A stretch of DNA of 64,000 bases. Origin: Adiantum capillus-veneris. Lineage: Eukaryota > Streptophyta > Polypodiopsida > Polypodiales > Pteridaceae. The stretch spans positions 145,623,350-145,687,349 of the forward strand of contig CM043949.1 of assembly GCA_014529385.2 (NCBI GenBank), in the 5' to 3' direction. Below, piece after piece: positions 23,959 to 39,165 of the stretch (its first letter is position 1; every line of letters starts with the position of its first letter). The position numbers and the translations under genes are program-made. The notes under the pieces were generated by a model. The model saw only the letters and a program-made list of their open reading frames with translations. It was not told where the DNA came from and searched no databases.

Positions 23959-24065
23959 CAATTTTAATGTAAGGAACAATCAAGGGACATCAATCAAAAT
24001 AAAGTGCAGGAACTGCTATTCTTGAGAGCCCGCAAAAAAAACGCCCTAGCCTGAGCTAACGAGAG
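23765..24065. other. Poly-C tract, (GT)n-(GA)n microsatellite and spacer
   Basis: A poly-C run (about 23,776-23,798), an A-rich patch, then (GT)n joined to (GA)n at 23,911-23,954. No gene. Confidence 0.7.
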
Positions 24066-24503
24066 TTACTGGTCATGAAAAGGTTCCGACGATGTGATGT
24101 CTTTATGATGCTTCCGAGGGGCAAGACACAGGCTCTGCAAGAAAGCTTTGATGAGAGAATGGGGTTTTCGTCGGTCGCGGCGCAGTTCGGGACGTGGTGA
24201 TGGATTAGCACTACCGTCCGCCGCAGCGGCTACTGCCGGCCGGGAGCTGCAGATTTCATGATGATGATGAGGACCTTCTAACTTCTGTGGTTCATCGAGA
24301 ACCATCCTGGAGCTGAACTTGCGTGCCACATAGAACGGTACCATGCGATAGCCATATCCACCACCTCCTCTTACAAGTTGTTGGCTGCTTGACGATGAGC
24401 GAATCGAATCCTGGGGCTCCTGCATCTTCATGACCTGCACCTCCCGGCCGCCCTCCCCTTCAGTCCCCACATCATCCTCCTCTATCTCTGCGTTACTCTC
24501 CAT
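24066..24503 (-). CDS. Hypothetical protein, the best host-gene candidate in the window
   Basis: A 145-codon GC-rich frame, clearly different in composition from its AT-rich surroundings. It starts MESNAEIEEDDVGTEGEGG (acidic), then has a Ser/Gln run, a Gly-rich GGGGYGYRMVPFYVARKFSS block, a HHHH patch, an Ala/Pro-rich linker, and a basic C-terminal part with RRDRRKPHSLIKAFLQSLCL. No membrane segment or signal peptide is visible. I do not recognise a family. The mix of an acidic start and a conserved-looking SLIKAFLQSLCL helix suggests a small plant-specific protein. It lacks frame breaks, unlike its neighbours. A chance frame in GC-rich DNA remains possible. Confidence 0.5.
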   Translation of the reverse strand: MESNAEIEEDDVGTEGEGGREVQVMKMQEPQDSIRSSSSSQQLVRGGGGYGYRMVPFYVARKFSSRMVLDEPQKLEGPHHHHEICSSRPAVAAAADGSANPSPRPELRRDRRKPHSLIKAFLQSLCLAPRKHHKDITSSEPFHDQ

Positions 24504-24751
24504 CTCTACTCTTCAACACAAAACTCTTGCTCCTTTTGCCCTCACACATTTATCCCAATTTTCTCATTGAGTTCCGCAATCTTTTACCCGGCTCTATAAA
24601 AACTAATGCTTTCCACGTGTCGACGTTTTTGCTTTTTGCTTTTTACTTTTTGCAACTCGCATTAGGCCTTTTGTTGCTGGTTACCATTTCTTTTTCCTTT
24701 TGCATTCCGAAGATTGTTTATTTTTGCGAAGGTTACTACCGACATCAAGTG

Positions 24752-24752
<1 letters not shown>

Positions 24753-24810
<58 letters not shown>
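24753..24810. repeat. (CT)n-(CA)n compound microsatellite
   Basis: A CT run passes straight into a CA run. Confidence 0.95.
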
Positions 24811-24905
24811 ATTCTCATAATAACCTTTTAACAAACTTAGAATATAGCTTTATAACTTTCTACCTACTCTCATTAAACTGAGATATCATCTTATCTTATC
24901 TTATA

Positions 24906-25302
24906 TCTATATTAAAAATAGAAGGTCAACCTCCACGTGGCTACAAATGCCCGTCTCTTGCAGTTACAAGGTGCTCAGCCGCCGACGTGGATCCCCCACC
25001 CTGTGGTGGCCAGCAGTCCACATGGAGGGGCCTCCAGCTTGAGCGAGTGTGAGTGGCAGGCGCAGCCCAAGAGTGGCAGGCGCTTGCCTTGGGTTGCGGG
25101 CAAGAAGAACAGCATGAGTGGGTAGTGCGCAAAGCGAGCCTGAGTGGGAAACTTACCTTGGGTTGCGGGTAAGAAAACCCTTGAGTTGCGGATCGGGCTC
25201 AAGAAGCCTTAAGAGGTTATATAAACCCACCACCTCTCACTTGAGGTTTCTTTACAGCCCAAACGACGCGCCGATGCCGAGAATGGTTGCCCGCAATGCG
25301 TC

Positions 25303-25359
<57 letters not shown>

Positions 25360-25888
25360 GTAGCTATGTCGCAACCTAGGCCTGGAGAGACTTGCAGAAA
25401 TATAGAATCCTCAAACCCGTTTTGTGTGTGTGTGTGTGTGTGTTTTTAGTGAGTTTCCTTCATCCGGCAGTTGTGCCCTGCACTCCGGGCGCATATTGAT
25501 CAAAGAGGGGGGGGCCACAGCCGCACCCTACGAGAGCATGAAGGTGGCGCACAGCAGGACCCTCTCGAAGGGCAGAGAGAGAGAGAGAGAGAAAGAGAGG
25601 GTGGCGCATGCAGTTTCACACCGCATGGAGCAGGAGGCCAAGGCGGTCCAGCCGGCCCTGTTGTTGCTACCGCCTCACTCAATCCCAACTCCTACCCTCT
25701 GCAAGTGAGCTGCCAGCGTTAATGGAGGAGGGGGCCACAGCCGCACCCTGCAAGTGAGCTGCCAGCGTTAATGGAGGAGGGGGCCACAGCCGCACCCTGC
25801 AAGTGAGCTGCGAGCGTTAATGGAGGAGGGGGCCATAGCTGCACCCTGCGAGAGCATGAGGGTGGCGCACAGCAGGACCCTCTGGAAG

Positions 25889-25952
<64 letters not shown>

Positions 25953-26038
25953 ATGGAGGAGGAGGCCAGGGCGGTCCTGCATGGGCCACAGCAGCTGCAC
26001 CCTGCAATAGCATGAGGGTGGCGCACAGCTCCAAGGGC

Positions 26039-26090
<52 letters not shown>

Positions 26091-26499
26091 ATGGGCGCAT
26101 AGCAGGACCAGTGCTCAAATTTTTTTTTTTGAAAAATTTGGCAAGCCTACATCTGTGAAACAACAGAGGTAAATTGACAAAATTTGAAGGTTTTTACACC
26201 AAAAATTACACTTTTTCTTTCAAAATTTTGTAGGTTTTCTTGCTTTTAAATATAAAATTTGGAGGTAAATTTTAAAATTTGTAGGTGGGATTACACTAAA
26301 CCTAGGTTTTTTCCGAGCACTGAGCTGCAGGACCCTCTCGAAGAGCATGCTATAGAGAGAGAGAGAGACACACACACACACTTGATTCAAACCAAATCAT
26401 GTATGCTCTGGCCAGTGTGCCCTGTGACCATGATGACATTGAGCACTGCACGAGAGAGAGAGAGAGAGAGAGGCCGCCGGAGGCGGCCGGCCATACTAG
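24906..26499 (+). mobile_element. Non-autonomous Helitron-like element
   Basis: Rolling-circle Helitrons start with TC, end with CTRR after a short GC-rich hairpin, and insert between A and T without duplicating the target. Here the 5' end is A|TCTATATTAAAAATAGAAG (24,906), close to plant Helitron starts. The 3' end has the hairpin ggccgcc-gga-ggcggcc (26,472-26,488), then ggccata and CTAG (26,496-26,499) followed by T. The inside (1.6 kb) has no Rep/helicase. It holds GC-rich blocks of about 55 bp in tandem (25,690-25,850; caagtgagctgccagcgtta), repeated gagcatgagggtggcgcac units and several (GA)n/(CT)n runs. Confidence 0.68.
25303..26089. repeat. GA/CT microsatellites and 55-bp tandem units inside the Helitron
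   Basis: (CT)n at 25,303-25,357, (GA)n at 25,891-25,951 and 26,041-26,088, and tandem GC-rich units between them. The units with gagcatgagggtggcgcacagc end in (GA)n each time, so repeat unit and microsatellite seem to have spread together. Confidence 0.85.
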
Positions 26500-28667
26500 T
26501 GTTGTAAAGATTCATTGATTAGTACTGCACCATTAAAATCTACCTACATGCAAAGCATTGCCTACCATGTGTTGATTTTCATGTCATGTTTTATCCACAC
26601 ATATCATTTTCATTCTCATAAACACACACACATAGATGCATGCTTATATAAGGACATTCTCAATAGAAATGTTGGTGACACTAGCTTGCTCACGAATACT
26701 AGTTAACATTCTCGGATAGTTGTTACTTGGGTATATTTGAGGGAAAGTCATAGGAGGTTGCTCGTCGCAATGAATATATATGATCAAAAGTATTTAGGAT
26801 TAAACGAGTGTACCATTTACAATGGATACCATAAATTTACCCTCTATCTTACACCTCAAGCATTGAGTTGCATGCTTATTCTGCACATTTAGAAAAAAAA
26901 AGGAAATATTCAATGGACAAAAGTAGTGGATGCCATGTATATTGTATGAGAGATGACGTAAATACTTATTCTATTGTTGGTACAAGTGCTCCTCTCGTTA
27001 GTGAAGAGAGTATATAGGCAAGCTCATGGAGAATGATCATGGTTTTATAATAGTTTTTGAAATGCATGTTATATACTTAAAGATTACTTATTTTTATAGG
27101 ACTTGTTATACTAAAACGTAGTGTTTGAAGGATTTATGAACCTGTGCAATATATGCATGGCAAGAATGTTTTTGGTAATGTGCTAGCATGAAATCTCATA
27201 TGAAGATCTGTTATAAGATGGCATATTTTGAATTTTTGAAAAAACGTCTCAAGAATAGACAAGATGTTGCCATATTTTATATCATATATGTGGTCATTGC
27301 ATATATATCCTAAGATATAAAGGAATGGTTTCTGTGCGATTCTAGGGGCGATGCCCCTCGTAGAGTGGAGTGCTACACTAACACGACGAGAGAGGAATGA
27401 CGAAAAGAGAGAAGAACGAAACAGTCACTTGGTGCAATCTCCTCCCATGCAAGAGTGAGCATTTTTCTCTTGCACATTTTTATAATTTATACATTTCTTG
27501 AATGTTCAAATTGAATACATACTTGCCATCCGAACATAAATAGATATAGCTCATAAAGAGCACTTAAATAATAAAATGTCCATAAATGTGATATCCTTTC
27601 GCATAAGCTATACATTGAGCAATATTTTGCCACATGTCAACTATTGTCAACATATATTTATCAATTTTTATTACATACCTCTCCATTAGAAAGCAAATAT
27701 CCTCAATTTCTAAGTTACCTGCAAACCATACTTGTCAAAAATAGTTAAATATGTAACATTTAATGGTCTAGTAACTTGTGTGTAGCCGAAAATAACATAG
27801 ACATAGTGAGAATTTCATTAAGAATAGATTCCTAATGAGCATAGCAAGAGTGCTTGGTTGGAGAGAGCAATGAAAGCATAACACCTCGTTATATAGGCAT
27901 GAGCAGTATTTCAAAAAGAGAGAGAAACTAAGCTATTGACAACAGTTGAGGACCCAATTTACATGGAACCGGTGTCCCCTCCAAAAGGCTTTGTTTTATA
28001 GGTTTCCCCATCAAGGGAGACATTTTACAACACAATAATTTGTGTTCCTTCAATAACTTACGAGTGCAATGAAGATGGAAGCTTCAAGCACCAAGCTTAC
28101 ACGTGAAAAACACCACGTCAATTCCCTCACGGTCTCAGACCCAAGACCTCACAAGTAGATCTAGAGGAAGAAGAAGTATTCGTACGAGAAAGAACTATTT
28201 CTCCTCACATAATCACTCTTAATAGCTTAGCATAGCTTAGTAATTAGCATCGTAGAGGAGATTAGCATGCATTGGACATTGGCTCTTGGTTGGATTTGCA
28301 TCACAAATCCAAGAGTTGTTGGTGTAGGCCTTCCTTCTCACAAGCTTGGAGTAGATGATCAGCTTTCCATTAAAGCTTGAGAAGGAGATAGTCTTCTTTA
28401 CTTCACACATAAGCTTGTGTGAGTGTGTGTGCCACAATGCCTTGCAAAAATCAGTCCCCCTCTTTCTCACTTGGTCGACCCCTCTTGCTATTTCCTCTTG
28501 TTGCCCGTCATTGGCTCATGCCAAGCTTAGCCAATAGGAAATAAGAGGTCAAATGGAGAGCCTTGTGACAAGTGTCCCTCTTTCCTCTTTAGTGGGAGCT
28601 TAGCTAATTCAAATATTACATTTAAATCCCCATTGGACCTTTTTCCCTTCTGGCCAATAGGAATTAA
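26500..28667. other. AT-rich intergenic region, no gene recognised
   Basis: No convincing coding frame, repeat array or element end in 2.2 kb. Short frames near 28,240-28,540 lack any recognisable motif. Confidence 0.5.
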
Positions 28668-28732
28668 CACTACAAGAGGTACTTAATATTAGCGACGCTC
28701 GCAGTGCGACACTCAAATGTGAAAACCCACGA

Positions 28733-28810
28733 CGTCGCTATAGGCGTCGCTATGGGCATCGCTAAGTTATAAGTAACTTAGCAATGCCCATAGCGACGCC
28801 TATAGCGACG
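28733..28810. repeat. Subterminal hairpin of the CACTA element
   Basis: Arms 28,733-28,769 and 28,774-28,810 (37 bp each, one mismatch, 4-bp loop) built from cgtcgctatag and tagcgacg units. Confidence 0.92.
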
Positions 28811-28930
28811 CCGACAGGGGTAAAAGAATAACCGAGAGCGTCCGAAAACTCAGATCTCAGATCTGAGTTTTTGGCGCGCGCTCAAGCAAGCAAAGGTAAC
28901 CCGCGCTCTCCCTCTCTCTCTCCTTCTTCT

Positions 28931-28980
<50 letters not shown>

Positions 28981-31437
28981 TGTCACAGCAAGCTAACCAT
29001 CGCTACACACACATACACACACACACACACTCACTTGGTAAAACTGAGTTGCTACCCTCTGCTGTACAATTGCTGGTGAAGTTAGTGCTTTTTACCAACT
29101 TTTGGGGCTACCCTATGGATACTACCCCCTAATCTATCTCTTAACTACAAACCTAGACTTTGGCCTCTTGAGTATTTGGGCAGCTTTCGAGTTCATTGAC
29201 TCTGCTTGGTTTTCATCAAACTGTCGCGGCTCTCATACTACATCGCGGCCCCGGATCTCTTTGGGGATTGCCTTTGTTGCGGTATCTTGCATTCGCTCGG
29301 GCTCTAGACGAGGCTGCTATCACATTAAAGAGTGCATTATGTGATCCTCCTTGGTGCTTCAAGACCATATATAAAGAGGTGAGAGATCTTCTGCTCCCTC
29401 ACTTAGACTTTGTTGTTTTTTCTTGGGAAAGAGTGAGAGGAAGGAATGGTGCTTGATCTGTTGATTCATCTCTTGAAAACATAGTATTGAACACCGGCGC
29501 CTCATAGGTTAGGACTGTTTTGAATCTGATGCCCCTTTTTTAAGTTGCAATACTAGTAGATGACATCGAATCTTTCATATGGTTATTATCTTGGTGTTTT
29601 GACACTGATGGGGAATACAAAGGCTGACTGCCTGGTGAGGTGCTAGTTATCCATGCTTTTTTCTAAGTAATGGAAGGAGGGTTATTGGTTATACTACCAT
29701 CCTTTGATGCCTGCAGTTGGTGATGTTACATTAAAAAAAAATGAGGGAGAGCTTTTACTTGGCCTAATCCAGCTGGTTATACATAGTCTCTACATCTTCA
29801 TGCTTAATCTTTGGTATGTTTGAATAAGTAGCAGAGTCTGGTTCTCCCATTTAACAAAGTTGGGCTAATTTAACTCGTCTTTACAAATGGGGCCTTCTTC
29901 TTTTTTCTTGGTACTGACTGCATACATTCACGCTAGTTTTCTGATTGCTACTCTATAAGAATATAACATCTAACTTATCATATATATACTTTTTGGATTT
30001 GTTTACAATCAGATGGTGAGTGTAAAGGCTAAAACCCTTTACAATCAGATGGTGCTGGTTATGCATAAATTTTTTGGTTACTAGAGTACTGTCATATTCT
30101 GATAGTTATAATTGTAGCAATCATTGGATGTTTACCTATCTTGGCTTTTGGGAAACTATCATGAGTATGCTTCTACTCACTAGCTCATATAACTGGCTGA
30201 GATAACTGATCTTTTCAGGGGGGGATTTCTTTCTTTCTTACATAGCATTGATTACCTATACTCACCTTAGGATTTTTTTTCTTGAATTAAGAATGACATC
30301 AGTGAGTTAAGGGAGCAGCAAAATGATACACTAGTTTTGGTTATACTGTCTTTACTGCCTTTTTTATGTTACACTCTCAAAAAAAAGGGGGGGAGCTTAT
30401 ACTTGGCTTGATCTAGTTGGTTAGACTTTACATCTTCAGGCTTAATCTAAGGAACACTGCAAAGTGGTATACTGGTTTTGTTGCCATTTTCTTGTTCAGT
30501 TTTGTTCACATCAGCATACATGATGTTGTTTGGCTTCTTTACCTAGTATTGACTGATCCTCTGCTACTGTGCTAGAGTATGACATCAAATACTATTTACA
30601 AACAACCAGATGGTGAGAATCAGGGTTGTTTGCCTGATGGTGGTGCTGGCTATGCATAATCTTTCTGGTTACAAAAATGTTGCCATATTCTAATAACAAA
30701 ATCTCAAAAAATAGAGATCTGGCCTACTCCTTGCTTGCTACAGATGATTAACCCAACTAAATGTTATTCTAAATTTTGGCAGTTACTCAAACTTACTTTA
30801 TGGTTGTTTTTTTTGCATACCTCATCCTACTTAGATCAACTGCGCTATTGTTGACTGGTGTATTTACTAGCTTTTGTTGGTTAGAAGGAATGATTACCAA
30901 GATTGCTATAACACAACCTAGTTCTAATTGATTCGACTGATAATACTAGATACATGAGTTTTTTTCTAAAGATGTTGAATATCTGCTAGCTTTGGATGGC
31001 TTTGCTGACTGTTTTGATAACCTCAACCTAAAACAAAGGTATAACGGATACCTTGATTGCTTTGATTTATGGCAGAAGTCAAAACAAATGGAACAACTCT
31101 AGCAGGAATATGATGCTAAAAAAATATTTGGTACTTTATTATATAGGATAGTAGCTGGTCTAATAATTTTTAAGTTTAAAGAGGTTTAGCTTGCTGCAGT
31201 CCGACTTTGGAAGCATTTGATAATGAAATTGGGATAGTTTTTGATACCTTTGTACTAATTCCCTTGGAATGATACTTCATTCTTATTGTATTATACATTT
31301 TTGATTCAAAGACTAAATTGTTTTTGTACTTATCTTTGCCTTGACATCTTTAGCCAGTTGTCTTTTTTGAACATCTTGTTCAATTGGTGTGTTATTTATT
31401 TATTTAGTTTAACAGCTACACACACACACATTGTGTT

Positions 31438-31440
<3 letters not shown>

Positions 31441-31502
<62 letters not shown>

Positions 31503-31560
31503 ACATGCATAAACAAAAAACTCACACACACATGCATAAACAAAGAATGCATACACACAC

Positions 31561-31630
<70 letters not shown>
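31441..31630. repeat. Two long (GA)n arrays
   Basis: GA runs at about 31,441-31,501 and 31,565-31,630, separated by a (CA)-rich 60-bp spacer with two catgcataaacaaa copies. Confidence 0.95.
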
Positions 31631-31632
<2 letters not shown>

Positions 31633-31639
31633 GAACTGA

Positions 31640-32200
31640 AGACCTGTTATTCAAGAGGGAAATGACAAAACCAATCTATCACACTTGGGTGATAGAAAGG
31701 TTATACCATTTTCCTCCTTTTATTGGCGTGCACACACACCCACATACACACACCCGAGAAGAAGAGAGTTTAATTTCACGTCGTAGGAAACTAATTCAAG
31801 AGACCTTAAAGATCTAGCCAACGAGGAGTTGAACTCAAGACCTGTTATTCAAGAGCGAAATGGCATAACCAATCTACCACACTTGGGTGATAGAAAGGTT
31901 ATACCATTTTCCTCTTTTTATTGGAACACACCCACACCCACACACACACGAGAAAAAGAGATTTTTAACGTCGTAGGAAACTATCCCAAGAGTCGTTAAA
32001 GATTAGATTAGATGCAGACTTACGTTAGATTATATTTAGGTTTATTTAAGTTAGATTAGATTAGATTTAGGTTTATTTTTAGTTAGATTTATATTAGATT
32101 AGATCTAGGTTTATTTTGAGTTTAAGATTAAATTAGATCTAGATTTATGTTTGATGGACTAGCTTTTTTTAGATTTAGGTTATATTTGAGTGCATGTCAA
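31640..32200. repeat. Duplicated 190-bp block and gattaga-type repeats
   Basis: The text gttgaactgaagacctgttattcaaga (31,631) and the sequence after it recur at 31,828 with few changes. From 32,000 to 32,170 there are many copies of ttagattagatttaggttta. Confidence 0.8.
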
Positions 32201-32793
32201 TGAAGGTGCGCTCATTATGGTAAGTAAAAAACACTTACACATATGAAAAACACTGAAAAAGACTCCATTTTCCTACATGAGAAAATTTCCTACACTCAGT
32301 CCATGCGGACCAGCAATTCCACCTGCATGTTCGACTATTGTTACCATACAATAAGCCGTCATGATTAGCCAATGGAAGAGCAAATTGAGCCTACACATAA
32401 ATTAGTGATGCAAGATGACGATTCCAAGGGTCACACACACACACACACACACACACCAAAACCGTCAAATCTAGCGTAAGAATTAAGTGCTTTGAGCAGG
32501 CATCAGCTACATTGCAAGAATGGCGTACCTGCATGCTACAGACAAAGATCTACTGTGAGAAGCTGTTAAGATGCTGTGAAATGCTACAGCTAGAGAAGAG
32601 GCAAAGGGGTTTTGTCCACTACATGCACTATCATGTAGACGTGCGTGTGTAGATTTATTGTACCCACAAACATAGGCATTGACCAATAAAGACGAGATTA
32701 TAACCCGGTGGTTCTGATCTCCATGCACCTCACGACCAAGGTGTGCGCGGATTGCACGTGACTAGAGAATGTGAGGTAGTTTACAGTGTGAAC

Positions 32794-32929
<136 letters not shown>

Positions 32930-33210
32930 GATGAAGAATGCCAATAGAAGATTAAATTTGTTGTCCACGTTATAAGGTTTTTACCCTCATTATGAGTAGT
33001 GACGAGGATGTGGGGCCATCCAACCGAAACACCTATCTCTCAATGAGGATCTTATGTCCTTGTAATCAATGCAAGCATGCTGTGCGATGGACAAGACGCA
33101 TTTCTTTGCAGCACGTTCACGAATTTGGCTAGTTCAATCCATCTATTATAGATCGATTTGTTGCCAATTTTAACTCGTCGGACTCTGACGCTGGCCAATA
33201 GGCAGCAATC

Positions 33211-35452
33211 TTGCAGCCCAATAGACGTGTTCGCAGGCGCTTTGGTCAAGCAGCATATGTGAGGCCACAAGATGTAGCCTCTGACAGCTCGGGGGATGAT
33301 CATGCAGACCACATTTTCAACGAGGCAATGTTTGAGTCCGAGATTGATGAAATGATCGAGACGATCATGGATTCAGAAAGGCTTATCTATGATGATATGA
33401 TAAGTGAAGCCGATACACCATTGGATAATGGAGCACGTGTGTCTAGATTGAAGGCGCTCTTGGTTCTTCTCAACATACAGGCAAAGTTTGGATGGAGTGA
33501 CAATAGCGTCACAACACTTTTCGAGTGATCTATTACAATTAGTTTACTTCAATAAAAAACTCTAGATGTATAATGATCTGATAGATTTTTACACAATTGT
33601 ACCATATTTTTTCGTTGTGTAGATTGCTCGAAGAGCACATACTGTCAGCTGATAATGTGATGCCAGATTCTTGAGAGGAAGCAAGAAAGATTTTGCGAAA
33701 CTTGGAGATGGATTAGAATTCGATCCACGCTTGTCCTAATGACTGCATTCTTTTCAGAGGGGAATACATAGACATAGAGAAGTGTCCGAATGTGATTCCG
33801 AGAGATATCGAGTAGATCTCCACGGAACAAAAATTCCGCAAAAGGTTTTGCGACATTTTCCTCTGCTTCCTCGCATCAAGCATTTCTTTGAATGTAATTC
33901 CATGGCCGCCCTAGCATCATGGCATGAGGAGAATAAATCTTCGGATGGTGTGCTACGGATTCCTATAGATTGCGCGGCCTGGAAACTTATAGATCATAAA
34001 CATGGTTGGATTTTTCCAGGGAAGCTCGAAATTTGTGCTTAGGCTTGGCTATGGATGACATAAATCCATTTGGTCAAAGATCAACATCTTACAGTGCATG
34101 GCCCATTGTCATCGTCAACTACAACATTTCTTCGTGGTTGACTACGAAGAAGGGGCACCTATGGCTAAGTTTGATTGTGCCGGGGCGATATAAAGTGAAG
34201 AATATGGATGTGTATCTTTGTTCACTATTGGAAGAGCTACAACAATTGTGGATTGGCATAGAAGTGGTGGATATGAGCCGACACACAGGTTGACAGAATG
34301 CTTTGATCAGAGGCATTCTAACAGAATGGACTATCTTGGACTAACAGAATGCTCAAGTGATTTACACTCCTCACTCAAACACTGTATACATGCAAGGCTT
34401 CAAACAAGCGGTTACAGAGCATGTGTCACATGTGGACCTAGACTGAATGCACGTAGGGCGCCCTCATTGAAGAAGAAAATCTACGAAGGTCATCAAGCAT
34501 GTCTTCCAGCGAATCATGTGTTGCGTGATGGCTTCTTGGGAAGAGAGACACCGAGGATGTCTGCACAAGCATGGTTAGAGCAGAAGAAGATGTGTGATGA
34601 CAGATTGCCCCCAGGGATGAAGAGACTATCCCTATGGTACGAGTTACCATATTGGATGCGACTCATGATCAATCACTTGCTCGATCCAATGCACATATTC
34701 AAGAATGTGGGTAATCTACTATGGGTCCATCTGACCGGCAAGAAAGATACTTTGGGAGCCAGGGTTGACCCTTAGAAATGTGGATCGTATGGAGCAATAT
34801 TGGCCGCAAACAGCGTCCGATGGATCGATAAAACTCTCTAAAGCACCATGGATTTTCACAGGAGCCCAAGAAAGCAAAGTAAAAGAGACCATTCGATCTT
34901 TGCGGACCCCCATTGGCGTAATGCACTCGCTCCGAACGTGTTTTACTAAAAAGGGAAAGCTTACCGGTTTGAAGTCACACGACTGGCATAAAATGTGTCA
35001 GGTATGTTCATAGTGGAATATACCATAATGGGAATTGTGTAACAAATTTGTGTGTGGACTTTAATATCATTGCTGCACGTGTTTTGCAGTTTATTTTACC
35101 GGTGGCCATTGAGGGATGTTTTTCTCTTGACGCCCGTAACACAATCTACAAAATTACGAAGTTGGTGCAATGGATCTCACAAAAGGACATCAACGTAGAC
35201 TCCATACCATTCACCAAACTAAACGCTGCGGAGGTTGTGTGCATGTTTGAGAAACATTTTCCTACTACCATGCTAACCATTCAGGTGCATCTTCTTGTTC
35301 ACATAGTTGATGAGGTGGAAATAGCTGGCATAGTACATTCCAGATGGATGTTCTTTTTAGAACGTTTCATGAAAACGCTCAAGAGATATGTGCATCAGAA
35401 GGCACGTTCGGAGGGTAGCATGGCAGAAGGTTGGTTGTATCAGAGTCCCTAG
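33211..35452 (+). pseudogene. CACTA TNP2 transposase with readable introns
   Basis: The transposase that cuts out CACTA elements. In order: N-terminal RLKALLVLLNIQAKFGWSD (33,440-33,510), HACPNDCILFRGEY (about 33,740), LLPRIKHFFEC, DGVLRIPIDCAAWK, INPFGQRSTSYSAWPIVIVN, KKGHLWLSLIVPGRYKVKN, ACVTCGPR, LPYWMRLMINHLLDPMHIFKNV and a DUF4218-like end (VAIEGCFSLDARNTIYKI, VHLLVHIVDEVE, RWMFFLERFMKTLKRYV). An intron at 33,525-33,622 (GT-AG) rejoins LFE to LLEEHIL. Another at 35,002-35,089 rejoins KMCQ to FILPVAI, both in frame. Stops follow (TGA after MPDS, TAG after LEMD), and frameshifts near 33,790, 34,020, 34,290 and 34,400. It is dead. Confidence 0.88.
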
Positions 35453-35644
35453 TGTACATTGGAGAGTGGCTAGACGGATTTGATAAATCCCGGGACACGC
35501 TATGGCAAACCATAGATGATGAGCGCATATCTGGGATTGTCATGTGCAATCTCGTTGTTTAGAAGAAGATGACGGAAGATCTAGAGGCTAAAATCAATCG
35601 ATTTTTCATGCTTCACAATCCAGTGATGCAAAAGTGGATTGTGT

Positions 35645-35870
35645 AACCATCTTAATCTCATGCCCCTCCATTGCACGTATGTGCGACAAAGGGCACGAAT
35701 GCAAGAGAGACAAAGGGCATGAATCAATTGGTAACCATCTTAAGCTCATGCCCCTCGATTGCAAGGATGCAAAGCAAGAGCGACAAAGGGCCCCAATAAA
35801 TTGGTTGTGCAACCATCTTAAGCTCATGCCCCTCATAGTGCACGGATGTATGAAGGATACCATGTGCCAA
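35645..35870. repeat. About 80-90-bp tandem repeat, three copies
   Basis: Starts of aaccatcttaa near 35,645, 35,733 and 35,811, each followed by ctcatgcccctc. It lies downstream of the CACTA transposase. Confidence 0.85.
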
Positions 35871-36250
35871 TCACAGTGCCATCAATGGAGGAGATCAAAG
35901 AAGATGCTCAGTCAGAAGCCGCTAAGGTGGTGCTAGACGAGCATCAAGCTGCTACTCTCTATGCGGTGCATGCAGAGGATCTACAAAATTAAACGGAGGA
36001 CATCTGTCTAAACGGAGAGCTCTATATAGATAAAGGAAGTTATGCTAAGCTATGCAAGGATGAGAGAGAGACCTCTTAAAGCCATAAATATTGTATTTAA
36101 ACAATTTTGCTCCCTTTTATAAAAAATCTGGCTCTCTAAGTACCTTCCATGTTGTATAACGCTCTTTTGATTTTGCGCTCACATCCTGGGCAATCCATGG
36201 CCACATGCAGATCCACCACCTAGTTTTTCGACTACAAGATTTGATTGTGT

Positions 36251-36252
<2 letters not shown>

Positions 36253-36334
<82 letters not shown>
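36253..36334. repeat. (CT)n array
   Basis: CT run of about 80 bp. Confidence 0.95.
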
Positions 36335-36338
<4 letters not shown>

Positions 36339-36755
36339 GATTGAAAATTCTGAGTTATCGACTTGCCTCTTCCATCACTCAAGTTGAATAGAAGAAGAAC
36401 GAGTTCTGTTGCTGCTAGCCTTTGAACATTCCAAAGCTACAAGCACCTTCAAGTTCTACGTCAAAAAAGAAAGAGATGGTTGGGATTCTTGTAGGATTCT
36501 CCGTTTTGAACAATTTTGCTTCGTTTTATAATATATATTGTATTCACGTGGCTTTTTGTCCATTTCTGTTTATATGCGTCATTGCGTCATTGTATTTAAT
36601 GGTCTTTGCATCCACTCGAGGTACGTATGCTTTTGGTATGTTCTCACAAGCAGGGACGACGAGCACTCCGCTCCGAGTGGGACGGACACTGAAGCTGCAA
36701 TCACGAAGGGAGTGATCTATCTTTGCTCATAGATGTAGCTCGTCCCACCGCTAGA

Positions 36756-36888
36756 TCTAATTGATCGGGTGAAAGAGACGCTAAGAAGCACTACTACTGC
36801 TTACTTAGCGTCTCTTTCACCCTATCAACTAGATTTAGTGGTGAAAGAGACGCTAAGAAGCACTACTACTACTTCTTAGCGTCTCTTT
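36756..36888. repeat. Pair of hairpins with gagacgctaag stems
   Basis: Hairpin 1 has arms 36,756-36,785 and 36,804-36,833 (three mismatches in 30). Hairpin 2 has arms 36,844-36,860 and 36,872-36,888 (perfect 17 bp). Both loops contain cactactact. They touch the truncated LTR that starts at about 36,893. Confidence 0.9.
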
Positions 36889-36892
36889 TCCC

Positions 36893-39143
<2,251 letters not shown>

Positions 39144-39145
39144 TT

Positions 39146-39165
39146 TGGTGCCCCCATGGAGGAGG
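39146..39165 (+). other. Primer-binding site of element 1
   Basis: tggtgcccccatggagg follows the LTR end by two bases, the same type as at 9,986, 17,662 and 55,989. Confidence 0.65.

Noticed and set aside
29102-29456. Overlapping frames of about 80 codons near the CACTA left end as a gene
   Set aside because: No motif and two competing frames; could be an untranslated or intron part of the CACTA element, not enough support.
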